Source of the DNA: DASYKT01 sp035995185
GTDB lineage: Bacteria > Acidobacteriota > Blastocatellia > Pyrinomonadales > Pyrinomonadaceae
Direction: 5' to 3'
NCBI GenBank assembly: GCA_035995185.1
Contig: DASYKT010000042.1
Span: 62,001 to 126,000 of the forward strand
Length of the DNA stretch: 64,000 bases
Below are positions 1 through 9,034 of this stretch, piece by piece. The notes under the pieces are model-generated. The model saw only the letters and a program-made list of their open reading frames with translations. It searched no databases and had not been told where the DNA came from. Within the stretch, counting starts at the first letter, position 1. Each line of letters begins with the position of its first letter. The translations under genes were made by a program, and so were the position numbers.

Positions 1-1244
1 TTATTCACCGTGTCCTGGGTATAGGTCGGGAGCGGATTGCCCAGGCCGTCCGTCTGCACGGTGCCGTCCTGATTGAGCATAAATAACCCGGTCGTAAACA
101 GCTGCATCAATTCGCGGGCGTAGTTTTCGTTCGGATTATTCCGGGTGCTGCCCAGCATGTCGAGGTAGCGGCCCATCGCCGGGTTGAGCGTCATGTCCTG
201 CATCAACTTGCGGTAGTTGCCGAAGGAGTGCTGGTCCAGGATCTTTTGATACTGCAGCATATGGCTGGGCTGCTGAACTTCGGGATACGCCGTCACCCAG
301 ACCTGGCTCAGCGCCCAGGAGGTGCGATGCAGAAGCTGATTCTCGCCGTAAAATGCATCGTAGAAAAGCCAGTTCTGCAGCAGGTACATTGAATAATTGT
401 CGCGGACACAGGTGCCCGCCGCACCGCTGCACCCGCCACTGGATGTCGGTGCGCTGAAGCTGATATTCATCAGCGGCAGGTTCGGATAAGCCGTCGACGG
501 GGTGGTGGCTTCCAGCTGCATGGCCAGCCAGGTGCGAATGCCGAGACGGCGGATGCGATCATTGAGCGCGGGAGTCGGGCCGAAGCTGGCCTGCTCCATA
601 AAGCGGGTCCTGTCACCCTGGTATTTGAGCCCGATCACATACTCGGTCATGACGGCCTCTTCCACCTGCGCGCGGGTTTTTTTGCTGAGAGGATAGGACG
701 TCGGGATGGCTTTGGCGTCGTCCTTGATATCGCCGCCGAGTTTACCGAGCCCCAGGCGAACGCGGTTACTGGTAAGCCCGCGCCAGGTCAGGCGCACGAG
801 ATGATCGCCGAGGGGCTGCGGCTGGCCGTGATACCCGGTTTGATCGTAGAGCGAAACGATCACGGCGTACACCGCGTTGTCCCTGGTCACCGGCTGCAGA
901 TCTTCCACGTTAAAGCGGAACAGGCGGCCCGACGAATCTTCCAGATAGATACGGAAAGCATTTGCGCCTTCGCCGTCGAGCAAAGCCAGGTTGGTGACAA
1001 AGAACATCACGCGCGATTTTGCGCCGGGAGTGAATGCCTCCGGGTCGCCCGTTTTCGGTATCGTACCGTTCCAATCTTCTGCTTTTATGGCCAGCGCACG
1101 CGTTGAGCCTCTTTCGCTCAGTAAAATAGGCGTGGGTGAATTAAAGTCTTCTTCAACATCGGCCAGAACGGTTGCCGCAAGCATAAAACTCAGCAGGACG
1201 ACACACCAAACCCGTAGCGGATAAAGCGACAATCTGGGGTTCAT
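1..1244 (-). CDS. DUF1800 family secreted protein, copy 2 (C-terminus outside window)
   Basis: The frame is open from an ATG at 1244 to the window edge (414 codons), so the gene is cut by the boundary and not shown to be broken. A strong GGAGGG Shine-Dalgarno precedes the ATG. It opens with a hydrophobic signal segment ending near LADVEED, then a beta-rich region of about 150 residues, then the DUF1800 start (FMEQASFGPTPALN). It closely matches the complete DUF1800 gene at 3215-5416, including stretches such as LLHRTSWAL and LQYQKILDQH and the 5' leader, so the two are tandem duplicates. DUF1800 proteins are exported and of unknown biochemical role, and usually sit beside a DUF1501 gene, as here. 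The function is therefore given only as family membership. Confidence 0.9.
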   Translation of the reverse strand, partial: MNPRLSLYPLRVWCVVLLSFMLAATVLADVEEDFNSPTPILLSERGSTRALAIKAEDWNGTIPKTGDPEAFTPGAKSRVMFFVTNLALLDGEGANAFRIYLEDSSGRLFRFNVEDLQPVTRDNAVYAVIVSLYDQTGYHGQPQPLGDHLVRLTWRGLTSNRVRLGLGKLGGDIKDDAKAIPTSYPLSKKTRAQVEEAVMTEYVIGLKYQGDRTRFMEQASFGPTPALNDRIRRLGIRTWLAMQLEATTPSTAYPNLPLMNISFSAPTSSGGCSGAAGTCVRDNYSMYLLQNWLFYDAFYGENQLLHRTSWALSQVWVTAYPEVQQPSHMLQYQKILDQHSFGNYRKLMQDMTLNPAMGRYLDMLGSTRNNPNENYARELMQLFTTGLFMLNQDGTVQTDGLGNPLPTYTQDTVN

Positions 1245-1395
1245 ACCCTTACCCTCCTTCGACTTTTAAAACTGTTTTTTTAAGGAAGCCTTGCAGACCC
1301 CTTTACGCGGTGATCAATTGTTGCACTATATTAATTGTTATTATAGAAAAAAAGCAAGAGATAAAAGGAGTAGAAGGCGAGGCTGAAAACGGTCT

Positions 1396-1614
1396 GTCCA
1401 CGTAGCGGACTGGAGAGAATAGCCCAGGGCTTCAGCCCTGGGTGACGATTAGTTTGAAAGTTACAGCCCTGAAGGGGCGGCAGAACTGACTTGGGTCTCT
1501 GCCGCCCCTTCAGGGCTGGATCGTTTTGGGAATTCGATACCCAGGGTGGCGCTCGCTTCGCTCACTTACCCTGGGCTATTATCTTTGTCCCCGTTGGGGA
1601 CTTTAAGGATAGAT
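1396..1614 (+). repeat. Long palindromic spacer repeat, copy 1 (CCCAGGGCT family)
   Basis: A unit of about 220 bases shared with 6163-6373 and 26339-26524. Its outer part pairs a block around CCCAGGGCTTCAGCCCTGGG with a second CCCAGGGTGG...ACCCTGGGCTAT block. An inner hairpin pairs CAGCCCTGAAGGGGCGGCAG with its complement. All three copies have the same orientation and the same right edge (GGGGACTTTAAGGATAGAT). It carries no gene. The translated frames across it are repeat sequence, not protein. Confidence 0.85.
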
Positions 1615-1635
1615 CGTCTTGTTCGATTTCCTATC

Positions 1636-1669
1636 AAAAAAAGCGAGCGGTTTTTACGCCGCTCGCTTT
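1636..1669 (-). terminator. Intrinsic terminator after the DUF1501 gene
   Basis: Read leftward, a 10-bp stem AAGCGAGCGG / CCGCTCGCTT with an 8-base loop is followed by a run of seven T. It lies 42 bases past the DUF1501 stop, so it likely ends the DUF1800-DUF1501 transcript and separates it from the second DUF1800 copy. Confidence 0.8.
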
Positions 1670-1711
1670 AATTAACTGTCGTTCATGCCGAATAAATTCG
1701 GCGCTCCGGTT

Positions 1712-3208
1712 TTACGCACAAGCCGGGCTGGCCGCCGGCAGGAAGCCGAGGTTCGAAGTGCTGAAGTTATTGATATTCGGAAACACCTGCGAGAACTGCG
1801 CCGGGTCGAGCCCGTACCAGCGCGCCAGGGTGCAGGCATACTGCTCCACTGAAGTGGTCGGGATCCAGCGTCCTTTAGCGCCGGCGCCGTTGTCGGCATC
1901 GTCGCCCGCGCCTTTGACCAGCTGCGGGTAAGGCGTTCCGTTAGAACCGTTCATTCCGTAGAAATCGCCGCCCAGCACCGAACCGCCAAGCACGAACATA
2001 TGATTCGCCCAGGCGTGATCGCTGCCGGCCGCGGCGCCGGAACTGACCGGTGTAAAGGTGCGCGAAAAATCAGACACGGTGAACTGGATCACGTTGTCCT
2101 GCGCGCCCTGAACTCCCATTTCATCATAGAACGCGCGCATGGCCTGGCTTAGCTGCTGCAGCAGCGCAACCTGGCCGCTGGCCGCGTTGTTCTGATTGTT
2201 GTGAGTATCAAAACCGCTGATCCGCGCAAAGAATATCTGGCGGTTGATGGTCAGTTCGCTGCGTTTTTTGATCAGACGCGCGATCTGTTTTAACTGCAGC
2301 CCGATGCTGGTGTTGGGGAAGGTCGCGGTGACTTCCTGGAAAGTGGACAGCGCCTGCTGGGCTTGGATGGCTTGGCTTGTGACGTTGCTGGCCGCCTTGA
2401 CCACATTGGATTCCAGATCGAAAGAACGCAGGTTGTTAAACGAAGCCAGCCTCGCATTGGAAGTGGCGTTGCCGTTAAAACCGGACAGCGTGAGCACATT
2501 ATTAAGCGCCGTGTTGGCGTTATTGATCGCCAGCGGAAGCGTCTGCTGGCCGTTGGTGAACAGGTTCGTTCCCGCGATCGAGGTGATCATCGGGATCAAC
2601 CCGGTCGGGTTGGAACAGGCGTTCATTCGGTCGGCAAGCTTGCCGCCCCATCCGGTAAAATCCGCGATGTTGGAACGGGCGGTTTGATATTGCGCGACCT
2701 GATCGGAGTGCGAGTAAAGCTGGTAAGGCTTCTGCACCGAATTGTTCAGGTATTGCGCGCGGGTCATCGGCGCCACCAGCGTACCGCAGTTAGTGACGAC
2801 CGCGAGTTTGCCCGTCGCCCACAGCGGATGGATACCGGCGTTTGTCGCCCCGGTGCCAAAACTCGGATGAAGGCCGTAGGTCAGCCCGCCCATCCGTGGA
2901 ACCGCGATAGGCAGCAGGTTAGCCTGCGGAATGGCCAGCGACGAGGCCAGTCGTTCCGTGGAATAAACGCCGTAATTGCTGATCGTGGCATCGCTATGGT
3001 TGGGAATGACGGTGTTATTGCCGTCATTTCCGCCGTCCATAAAGATGCATACCAGCGCTTTGTAATCGGTTGGGGCAAAACTGTTGTCTGTCTCAACCGT
3101 TTTGGCCAACGTGCTCATTAAGCCGAAGTGTCGCGCCTGTGTCGCCAGCGAAGCCATACCCAGAGCGCAGCCTGATCTTAATAAAAAGTCTCTTCTTGAT
3201 TGTTTCAT
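1712..3208 (-). CDS. DUF1501 family Tat-exported protein
   Basis: 498 residues. The N-terminus carries a clear twin-arginine motif (SRRDFLLRSG) followed by a hydrophobic stretch, so export of a folded protein by Tat is expected. The body matches the DUF1501 family (alkaline-phosphatase/sulfatase-like fold), with the early FMDGGNDGNN motif and late DHAWANHMFVLGG and SVEQY motifs. DUF1501 and DUF1800 genes usually occur as neighbours, and here only 6 bases separate this start from the end of the upstream DUF1800 gene, so they are cotranscribed. An AGAGG ribosome site lies inside the end of that gene. The substrate and activity are unknown. Confidence 0.92.
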   Translation of the reverse strand: MKQSRRDFLLRSGCALGMASLATQARHFGLMSTLAKTVETDNSFAPTDYKALVCIFMDGGNDGNNTVIPNHSDATISNYGVYSTERLASSLAIPQANLLPIAVPRMGGLTYGLHPSFGTGATNAGIHPLWATGKLAVVTNCGTLVAPMTRAQYLNNSVQKPYQLYSHSDQVAQYQTARSNIADFTGWGGKLADRMNACSNPTGLIPMITSIAGTNLFTNGQQTLPLAINNANTALNNVLTLSGFNGNATSNARLASFNNLRSFDLESNVVKAASNVTSQAIQAQQALSTFQEVTATFPNTSIGLQLKQIARLIKKRSELTINRQIFFARISGFDTHNNQNNAASGQVALLQQLSQAMRAFYDEMGVQGAQDNVIQFTVSDFSRTFTPVSSGAAAGSDHAWANHMFVLGGSVLGGDFYGMNGSNGTPYPQLVKGAGDDADNGAGAKGRWIPTTSVEQYACTLARWYGLDPAQFSQVFPNINNFSTSNLGFLPAASPACA

Positions 3209-3214
3209 AAACTT

Positions 3215-5416
3215 TTACCTCTGCACCTGGAATTGCGACGAAGTCGCGACTAAATAAAGCGCCTGCCGTGATCTCGTCAGAGTATCGGTAGACGCAACGA
3301 CGGTGGTGGCGGTGAGAATAGAACTTCTCATCTGCGATGACATCGTACCGTGCATCATCTTGTTGTTTAATTCATCCAACAAAAGGTTGCCGGTAGAGTC
3401 AGCCGCCGAGAGCGCCTGCAGGCCTGTCAGATCGATCGACGTGCCGGCCGGCGTATCGGGATTAGAAACCGGGATCGTGTTAAATACCAGCGTGTTCATC
3501 AAGTTCGCGCGCGCGATCGATGAGCCGGTGTTTAAGATACCGAATTCGGGGCCGACGACGGTCGTTCCCGGAACGATGTAATCCGCCGGGAAATAGTTGA
3601 ACACCGACGGCGCCTGGTAAACACTCTGTCCCAGGGTGGACGAGCGCGGGTTGATATTGCAATCGCTCGGTCCGGTAGCGGCCACGTTGCGAACGTTGAA
3701 ATTACGGAGCACGTTGGTGATCGCCTGAACGGGTTCACGCAGCTTGCCGTAATTCGGATCGGTCTTGATGTCGCCGCGGGCTTCCGGGTCGAGCAGGATT
3801 GCTTTGACCACGGCTTTCATATTGCCGCGATTGCCAAAACCGTCGTTGTTAAAGATCGCTGCCACGCGCCCCACATAAGCCGGGGTCGGATCGCTCGTCA
3901 CCAGATGCTGGATCATCTTTTTGCTGACGAAGGGGCCGACGTTCGGATGGTTGAAGATGTTGTTGAGCGCCGCGTTAAGATCGACCGCTCCGTTCTGATT
4001 CGCCGGAATATCCACATTCTGCGCTCCCGGATAAGCGAGCAATGTCTTGGTCGTGACATTGTGCAGATTCTGGTTAAGCAGCATCGAATCGGTATAATTC
4101 GGGTTTCCATTGAAACTCGGACAGGTCGGCGGATTCTGCTGGCAGAGCTGCCAACCGGTAAAGATCTCCGTGAAATTATTGACGGTGTCCTGCGAATAGG
4201 TCGGTACCGGCACATTATTACCGTCGACCTGCGCAGTGCCATCGGGATTTAACATGAAGAGTCCGATGGTGAAAAGCTGCAGGACCTCGCGGGCATAATT
4301 TTCATTGGGATTATTTCTGGTGCTGCCGAGCATATCCAGATAAATTCCCATGGCCGGGTTAAGCGTCATATCCTGCATCAGATTGCGATAGTTGCCGAAG
4401 GCATGCTTATCGAGCAGCTTTTGATACTGCAGCATATGGCTCGGCTGTTGAACCTCGGGATTCGCCGTCACCCAGATCTGGTTCAGCGCCCACGAGGTAC
4501 GGTGCAGCAGCTGATTCTCACCATAAAGAGCTTCGGTATAGAACCAGACCTGCATCGGGTACATCTGGTAATTATCGCGGTTGCAATTCGGGTTAGTACT
4601 GCCGCTGCATCCCGTTCCGGAATCGGAAGGCATCAAGGGCAGAAAAGGATAGGGTGTCGAAGGCGCGGCCGCGTCAAGCTGCTCGGCGATCCACGTTTTG
4701 ATACCGATACGGCGGAGCCGCTCATTTAACGCGGGGCTGGGGCCGAAAGCGGCCTGCTCCATAAAACGCGTGCGGTCGCCCTTAAACTTAAGGCCGACAT
4801 ATTCCGGCGCCACCGAAGCTTCAGCCTGCTCGCGTGCTTTTTTACTCAAAGGGTAAGAGGTCGGAACGGCGCCTTTGTCATCCTGGATCTCGCCGCCCAA
4901 TTTGCCGATCCCCATACGGACGCGGTTGCTGGCTAATCCCCGCCAGGTCAGGCGCACGAGATGGTCGCCCACCGGCTGCGGCTGGCCGTAATACTCGGTC
5001 GGATCGTAGAGCGAAACAATAACGGCGTACACCGCATTGTCCCTGGTCACCGGTTGAATGTCCTGAACTTCAAAACGAAAAGAACGGCCGGCCGGATCTT
5101 CGAGATAAATGCGAAAGGCGTTTGCGCCCTCGCCATCCATCAACGAAAGATCCGTCACAAAAAACATTACCCGTGATTTTTCACCCGGGGTGAAAGCTTG
5201 CGGGTCGCCGCTGCGCGGTATCGTGCCATTCCAATCGTCTGCTTTTATGGCCAGTGCACGCGTTGAGCCTCTTTCGCTCAGCAAGATAGGCGTGGGTGAG
5301 TTGAAGTCTTCTTCAACATCGGCCAGAACGGTTGCCGTAAGCATAAAACTCAGCAGGACGACGCTTAAAACCTTGTACCAAACCCGTAACGGATCAAGCG
5401 ACAATCTGGGGTTCAT
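3215..5416 (-). CDS. DUF1800 family secreted protein, copy 1 (complete)
   Basis: 733 residues, starting at an ATG behind a GGAGGG site. An N-terminal hydrophobic segment of about 20 residues ending before ADVEEDF is a likely signal peptide. Residues about 40-190 form a beta-rich region that I cannot name. From about residue 205 the DUF1800 domain runs to the C-terminus, with typical stretches FMEQAAFGPSPALN, NENYAREVLQLFTIG and YGKLREPVQAI. It is the first gene of a leftward pair with the DUF1501 gene and a tandem duplicate of the partial gene at 1-1244. Family members are exported and biochemically uncharacterised. Confidence 0.92.
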   Translation of the reverse strand: MNPRLSLDPLRVWYKVLSVVLLSFMLTATVLADVEEDFNSPTPILLSERGSTRALAIKADDWNGTIPRSGDPQAFTPGEKSRVMFFVTDLSLMDGEGANAFRIYLEDPAGRSFRFEVQDIQPVTRDNAVYAVIVSLYDPTEYYGQPQPVGDHLVRLTWRGLASNRVRMGIGKLGGEIQDDKGAVPTSYPLSKKAREQAEASVAPEYVGLKFKGDRTRFMEQAAFGPSPALNERLRRIGIKTWIAEQLDAAAPSTPYPFLPLMPSDSGTGCSGSTNPNCNRDNYQMYPMQVWFYTEALYGENQLLHRTSWALNQIWVTANPEVQQPSHMLQYQKLLDKHAFGNYRNLMQDMTLNPAMGIYLDMLGSTRNNPNENYAREVLQLFTIGLFMLNPDGTAQVDGNNVPVPTYSQDTVNNFTEIFTGWQLCQQNPPTCPSFNGNPNYTDSMLLNQNLHNVTTKTLLAYPGAQNVDIPANQNGAVDLNAALNNIFNHPNVGPFVSKKMIQHLVTSDPTPAYVGRVAAIFNNDGFGNRGNMKAVVKAILLDPEARGDIKTDPNYGKLREPVQAITNVLRNFNVRNVAATGPSDCNINPRSSTLGQSVYQAPSVFNYFPADYIVPGTTVVGPEFGILNTGSSIARANLMNTLVFNTIPVSNPDTPAGTSIDLTGLQALSAADSTGNLLLDELNNKMMHGTMSSQMRSSILTATTVVASTDTLTRSRQALYLVATSSQFQVQR

Positions 5417-5808
5417 ACCTTTACCCTCCTTCGACTTTCTAAAACTGTTTTATTAAGGAACTCTTGCGAGCCCTTTCCGTGATGATCGTGGAAAATGATT
5501 ACTGATCGACTCGGACGATGTTAACCATTGTTTAAATGCTACTAAAAATGTTTGCAAAATTGCAAGAGCTTTTTTGCAAAAAACTTTTTAGGAAAACGCA
5601 CTGCTAATTTTTTAGACGTATCCCAAATGCAAATGGTCTGGGAATCAGGTTATATTTGATAGGAATCCAAGCCTGCTGAAAACGACTTTAGAACCAGGCG
5701 AAAGACCTATCCACCGGTTACACGATCAGAAGTGCATTTGGTGGCAATATTTGCGGCCAGGCGGCAGTTTTTTATTAAATATTACGTAATTTTTATAAAG
5801 GGAACTAA
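5417..5808. other. Divergent spacer between DUF1800 and the Sm-like gene
   Basis: No gene seen. The first 50 or so bases next to the DUF1800 start (AAAACAGTTTT...GGAGGGTAAAGG read leftward) are repeated almost unchanged before the second DUF1800 gene, so the duplication includes the leader. The middle is AT-rich with several TTGCAAAA words (5550-5585). A promoter for each direction is expected here, but I could not fix one with confidence. Confidence 0.5.
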
Positions 5809-6024
5809 ATGGAAGAATTATTGACCCGTTTAATGGGAAAAAAGATCGCGCTGACCTGCGGCACTAATAGTGTCATCCGGGGTGAAGCGGTTTTGATAAA
5901 GGACGGCATTTTGCATATTCAGGATAAAGACGGAAAAGCCGCTTATGTGGCGCTCGATAAGATCGCGGTCGTCTGGGAATTAACCGAACACGAGGGCCGC
6001 GCCGGATTTATTTCGCAGGGCTGA
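5809..6024 (+). CDS. Small Sm-like protein (MM0924/DUF6897-like)
   Basis: 71 residues with an AAAGGGAAC ribosome site before the ATG. The sequence alternates short beta strands (KKIALTCG, VIRGEAVLIKD, ILHIQDKDG, AAYVALDKIAVVWE), which fits the five-strand Sm/LSm barrel of small MM0924-like proteins. I assign the family from this pattern from memory, without a search. The role is unknown; RNA binding is possible from the fold only. It stands alone, transcribed away from the DUF1800 block and followed by a long repeat. Confidence 0.65.
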   Translation: MEELLTRLMGKKIALTCGTNSVIRGEAVLIKDGILHIQDKDGKAAYVALDKIAVVWELTEHEGRAGFISQG

Positions 6025-6162
6025 GCGGTCAATTTGACTAATCAGTTTAAGGCAGCGGCTGGTCGGAACCGGAATGAGTAGTAGCGACCGGGTGAGTCTT
6101 TTTGACCGGATAAATTGCCACTAGCTTTAGCTGGTGGGTATAAGAAAATAAATTACATAAAT

Positions 6163-6373
6163 GTCCGCGTGGCGGACTGTAGAAAATAGCCCAGGGCTTT
6201 AGCCCTGGGTACCGATTCAATTTGAATTGCCAGCCCTGAAGGGGCGGCAGAATCTTCTGCCGCCCCTTCAGGGCTGGATCGTTTTGGAATTCATATACCC
6301 AGGGTGGCGCTCGCTTCGCTCACTTACCCTGGGCTATTTTCTTTGTCCCCGTGGGGGACTTTTAAGGATAGAT
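6163..6373 (+). repeat. Long palindromic spacer repeat, copy 2 (CCCAGGGCT family)
   Basis: Complete copy of the unit at 1396-1614, including the inner hairpin formed by AGCCCTGAAGGGGCGGCAGA and its complement. It has the same orientation and the same right edge. It occupies most of the 450-base gap between the Sm-like gene and the NlpC/P60 gene. Confidence 0.85.
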
Positions 6374-6419
6374 TTTTTAAACCAACCCGCTACCTGAATT
6401 GGTCACAAATCACACGAAT

Positions 6420-6460
6420 AAAAAAGCGGCCTGATATTTAATATCAAGCCGCTTTTTTAT
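6420..6460. terminator. Bidirectional terminator
   Basis: A long near-perfect stem (AAGCGGCCTGATATT pairing with AATATCAAGCCGCTT) is flanked by an A-run on the left and a T-run on the right. It can therefore stop leftward transcription of the NlpC/P60 gene (stop at 6477) and rightward transcription from 5809. Confidence 0.8.
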
Positions 6461-6476
6461 GAACTACGAAAAATAT

Positions 6477-7139
6477 TTAGTTGGTTTTCACCGGCACGCG
6501 GCGGAATCCTACGACCCGTTTTTCCCAGTATCCCGCAAACGGGGAATAGGTGATGCCTTTGCTGCTCGAAGCGTGATAAAAACCTTTTTCATCGGCCACG
6601 ATCCCCATATGGCCCAAGCCGTTTAAGAAAACCAGCGTACCGAATTTGTACCTGTCGTCACCATAGACGGGTTCGAAAGTGTTCCAGTAAGTATGGACGC
6701 TGCTTCTATCAAAACTGAAACCCGCATCCTGAAAAACGCTCCAGACAAATCCCGAGCAATCGTAATAATTCGGGCCGGTGCTGCCGTAATTGTAGGGAAT
6801 TCCCAGGCGCGACCGGATCCCGTTCATCAATTTTGAATTAATCGCGAGCATCGCGGGTGACATCGGCGCCGACATGGGCTCCGACATAATGGTTTTGGCT
6901 TTTGAGACCGCGACGGGTTCATTACCCGGTCTTGCGAGAACGATCTTACTTACTAACGGCGGACGATAACCGGGGTTTTGATTTTGATTAGGAGCGGTGG
7001 CCGGCGCATTGAGCGGCTGGGATGATGATGATTTTTTAACTAATCGCGGCCTTTCAGCTTGAGCAAGCCCTGTAACAACGCCACAGAGCAGTAAAACACA
7101 CAAGAAGACAGGCAGGCGGAACAGTCTATTAAAATTCAC
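6477..7139 (-). CDS. NlpC/P60 family cell-wall hydrolase, exported
   Basis: 220 residues from a GTG start with AGGAG 9 bases upstream. There is a signal peptide of about 28 residues (LFRLPVFLCVLLLCGVVTGLAQA), then a proline/asparagine-rich low-complexity linker to about residue 100, then an NlpC/P60 domain. The catalytic Cys lies in YYDCSGFVW, the His in LGHMGIVAD, and the third polar residue is probably the His of GFYHASS. Known members cleave peptide bonds in peptidoglycan stems (D-glutamyl to diamino acid), so a periplasmic cell-wall role is likely. The gene is monocistronic, with a terminator 17 bases after the stop. Confidence 0.88.
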   Translation of the reverse strand: MNFNRLFRLPVFLCVLLLCGVVTGLAQAERPRLVKKSSSSQPLNAPATAPNQNQNPGYRPPLVSKIVLARPGNEPVAVSKAKTIMSEPMSAPMSPAMLAINSKLMNGIRSRLGIPYNYGSTGPNYYDCSGFVWSVFQDAGFSFDRSSVHTYWNTFEPVYGDDRYKFGTLVFLNGLGHMGIVADEKGFYHASSSKGITYSPFAGYWEKRVVGFRRVPVKTN

Positions 7140-7428
7140 TAAAATTAACTCCTAAATCTTATTTTTGGCGGCTGAGGATGCCGTGAGACGGATCAGACCT
7201 GATCCAATAGTAATAAACTCTTAAAAACACCAACGTTCCAGAAAGTTTCCCGTTTAAGGGTCCTCAAAACTGACTGATTATCTTGATTATTGGATTAAGA
7301 AATTTATCCTGTAATAAATTTTACTTATTTGGGAAAGAATTGCAAGCGCGGAAAAGTATAATTAACTACGATGGTTTTCATAAGAAGTGTAAATAGTTGA
7401 ATTTTTAAAGGGTTAGATAAAAGCGCCA
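7140..7428. other. Spacer upstream of the NlpC/P60 gene
   Basis: AT-rich sequence with no open frame or RNA gene that I can recognise. It should contain the leftward promoter of the NlpC/P60 gene. No repeat family member is present. Confidence 0.4.
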
Positions 7429-7466
7429 TTTAAAAATAAAAACGCCCCGACTGCCTTTCGGCAGCC
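7429..7466 (-). terminator. Intrinsic terminator downstream of 7540 gene
   Basis: Read leftward, a GGCTGCC-GAAA-GGCAGTC tetraloop hairpin is followed by GGGGCGTTTTTATTTTT. A second small palindrome (GGTCTTAAGACC) lies just before it. It would end transcription of the 7540-8818 pair. Confidence 0.65.
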
Positions 7467-7539
7467 GAGGTCTTAAGACCCAGTCCAACTCTTCCGCTTG
7501 CGCGCTGACCTTCCGCTGTTCCTATATGAATCTAAATAC

Positions 7540-7833
7540 TTAATCTGCGGCAACTTCCGAAGATTCTTCGAGTTTTTTTAACTCTTCGACGAATTTTTCG
7601 ATCTGGAGCTTGGTTGTTTCCAGCCCGCGGCGGCTTTCCAGGTAGTTTTCCCACTGGTTGGTCGCGGTCAGGGCCTGCTGCGTATCTTCGTCGAGCGCCT
7701 GCGCCATGGCAGCGATCAGGTCGCCGAGCGTTTCATTATGCTGCAAAAGGGAATCGATGATGGTGTAGGCAAGCTTCGCATTGGCCAGATCTATGTCGCG
7801 CGATTCGGGCATTTCCAGTTGAGTAACGTTCAT
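7540..7833 (-). CDS. Small hypothetical coiled-coil protein
   Basis: 97 residues with no signal peptide or recognisable domain. The second half (ESRRGLETTKLQIEKFVEEL onward) has a heptad-like charged helical pattern and the C-terminus is acidic. Its ATG lies 2 bases after the stop that the upstream secreted protein would have if its frameshift were corrected, so the two are probably cotranscribed and translationally coupled. I do not recognise the family. Confidence 0.6.
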   Translation of the reverse strand: MNVTQLEMPESRDIDLANAKLAYTIIDSLLQHNETLGDLIAAMAQALDEDTQQALTATNQWENYLESRRGLETTKLQIEKFVEELKKLEESSEVAAD

Positions 7834-7835
7834 AC

Positions 7836-8818
7836 TTACCGGTCGATTGTATCAGGTTCTTTCGCCTTTCGCTCCTCAGGTGCGAGTTTCGGTATGCGGC
7901 CGTTTTTGGGGACGACCCACATTTCGGCGTTCACCCACTCCCGGTACCCGCCGAAAATTATCTTTCGAACCGGCCGGCTTCTGTTTTTTGCTCCAGCGAG
8001 GTTTTCTCGATGGCCCTTTCAATATGAGCACGAACTTTCTGCAGATCGTAAGTTTCCTCATCAAGATAGAAAATAATTATTCCCTTGTTGTCTTGGTCGG
8101 CTTTGACTTTATCGATAAAAGAAGAACTGAGCCAATAGAATGTCTCCTCCGGCGCGGGTATCTCTTCTTCTGCTGCTTCGAGGGCCGGCGGTTCGACAGG
8201 TTCGATCACCGGTTCGCTTTCCGTCGCGAACTCCTCCTGCTCGCTATTGGATTCCCGGATCTCGCGCTCGCGTTCATCAATCACACTTTGCAGCTCGAAT
8301 GTTTCCCCGCCCCACTCTTCAGAAGGTCCCAGGTACTTTCTATCAAATAAATAAGTTTCAGCTACCGGAAGGGTCGGAGTTTCGAGCGTATCGGACGGGT
8401 GCGGAATTTCGCCGCCGGGGGGAACGATCCATAGCTCGGTGGTTTCCTTTTCCCGGTAAGCGGTCATCAAAGTGATCCTGCTTTCATCGAATTTTCGAAA
8501 TTTAAGATAATCCAGATAAAGCTGAGTTCCCCGGACCTCACGCTCAAGAGGAAGAGCGTCTTTTCCCAAATAAAAGATTATGTAGCCGCGCGCTTCAGGC
8601 TCATGCATTAGCTCGACCAAAAAATTATCCAGGCGGGCTGAGCGCTGGCATTCGCCAAATTGTCCGAATTCATCTGTTTTTCTGGAAATACCTGGCCCGG
8701 ACGGATTATCCGCTTCCGTTGCTTCCTTTTCCTGGGCAGCGGCCGGAAAGTGTAAAAGCACTATTATACTTAGACTTAGCAGGACGGCTAAAAATGTTTT
8801 TCGCTTCATAATCATCAC
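7836..8818 (-). pseudogene. Secreted duplicated-domain protein with a -1 frameshift near its 3' end
   Basis: Paralogue of the gene at 9035-9967. The uninterrupted frame runs from the ATG at 8818 to a stop at 7958 (286 residues), with a signal peptide (FLAVLLSLSIIVLLHFPAAAQ), one complete domain (RLDNFLVEL...GYIIFYLGKD...ELWIVPPGG) and the start of a second (GIIIFYLDEE). Just after an A6 run near 7988 the expected continuation (IIFGGYREWVNAEMWVVP) is found in the -1 frame, ending at a TAA at 7836, 2 bases before the next start. So the gene is either frameshifted by one lost base, mis-sequenced at the homopolymer, or read by slippage. Apart from the paralogy, the function is unknown. Confidence 0.8.
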
Positions 8819-8879
8819 CCTGAAGTTGGTTTGCTTATTTCACGAAATATTTAGACAAAGATTGTGCCAGAGTAAAGAG

Positions 8880-8927
8880 CTTTAGATCGCTGCGCGATCT
8901 TTGCAGGCAAGATGCCTGCGCTCCCAG
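8880..8927. repeat. Short REP-like palindromes
   Basis: Two small hairpins in a row: AGATCGCTGCGCGATCT and GCAGGCAAGATGCCTGC, then GCTCCCAGG. A similar GCAGACTAAAGTCTGC-GCTCCCAGG unit occurs near 51667, which suggests a dispersed family. No coding content. Confidence 0.55.
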
Positions 8928-8971
8928 GTTTAGCGTATTTTATTTATTGGATCGTCAAAGAGTATCAATAT

Positions 8972-9012
8972 AAAAAAGGCATCTCGGAGATCACCTCCTG
9001 AGATACCTTTAT
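8972..9012 (-). terminator. Intrinsic terminator after the 9035 gene
   Basis: Read leftward, AGGTATCTCAGGAG pairs with CTCCGAGATGCCT (one G-U), and six T follow. It separates the two paralogous secreted-protein genes into different transcripts. Confidence 0.75.
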
Positions 9013-9034
9013 AAACACAATTTTTTTTCCGTAA

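Noticed and set aside
1491..1931. 146-codon rightward open frame
   Set aside because: It covers a repeat, a terminator and the antisense end of the DUF1501 gene.
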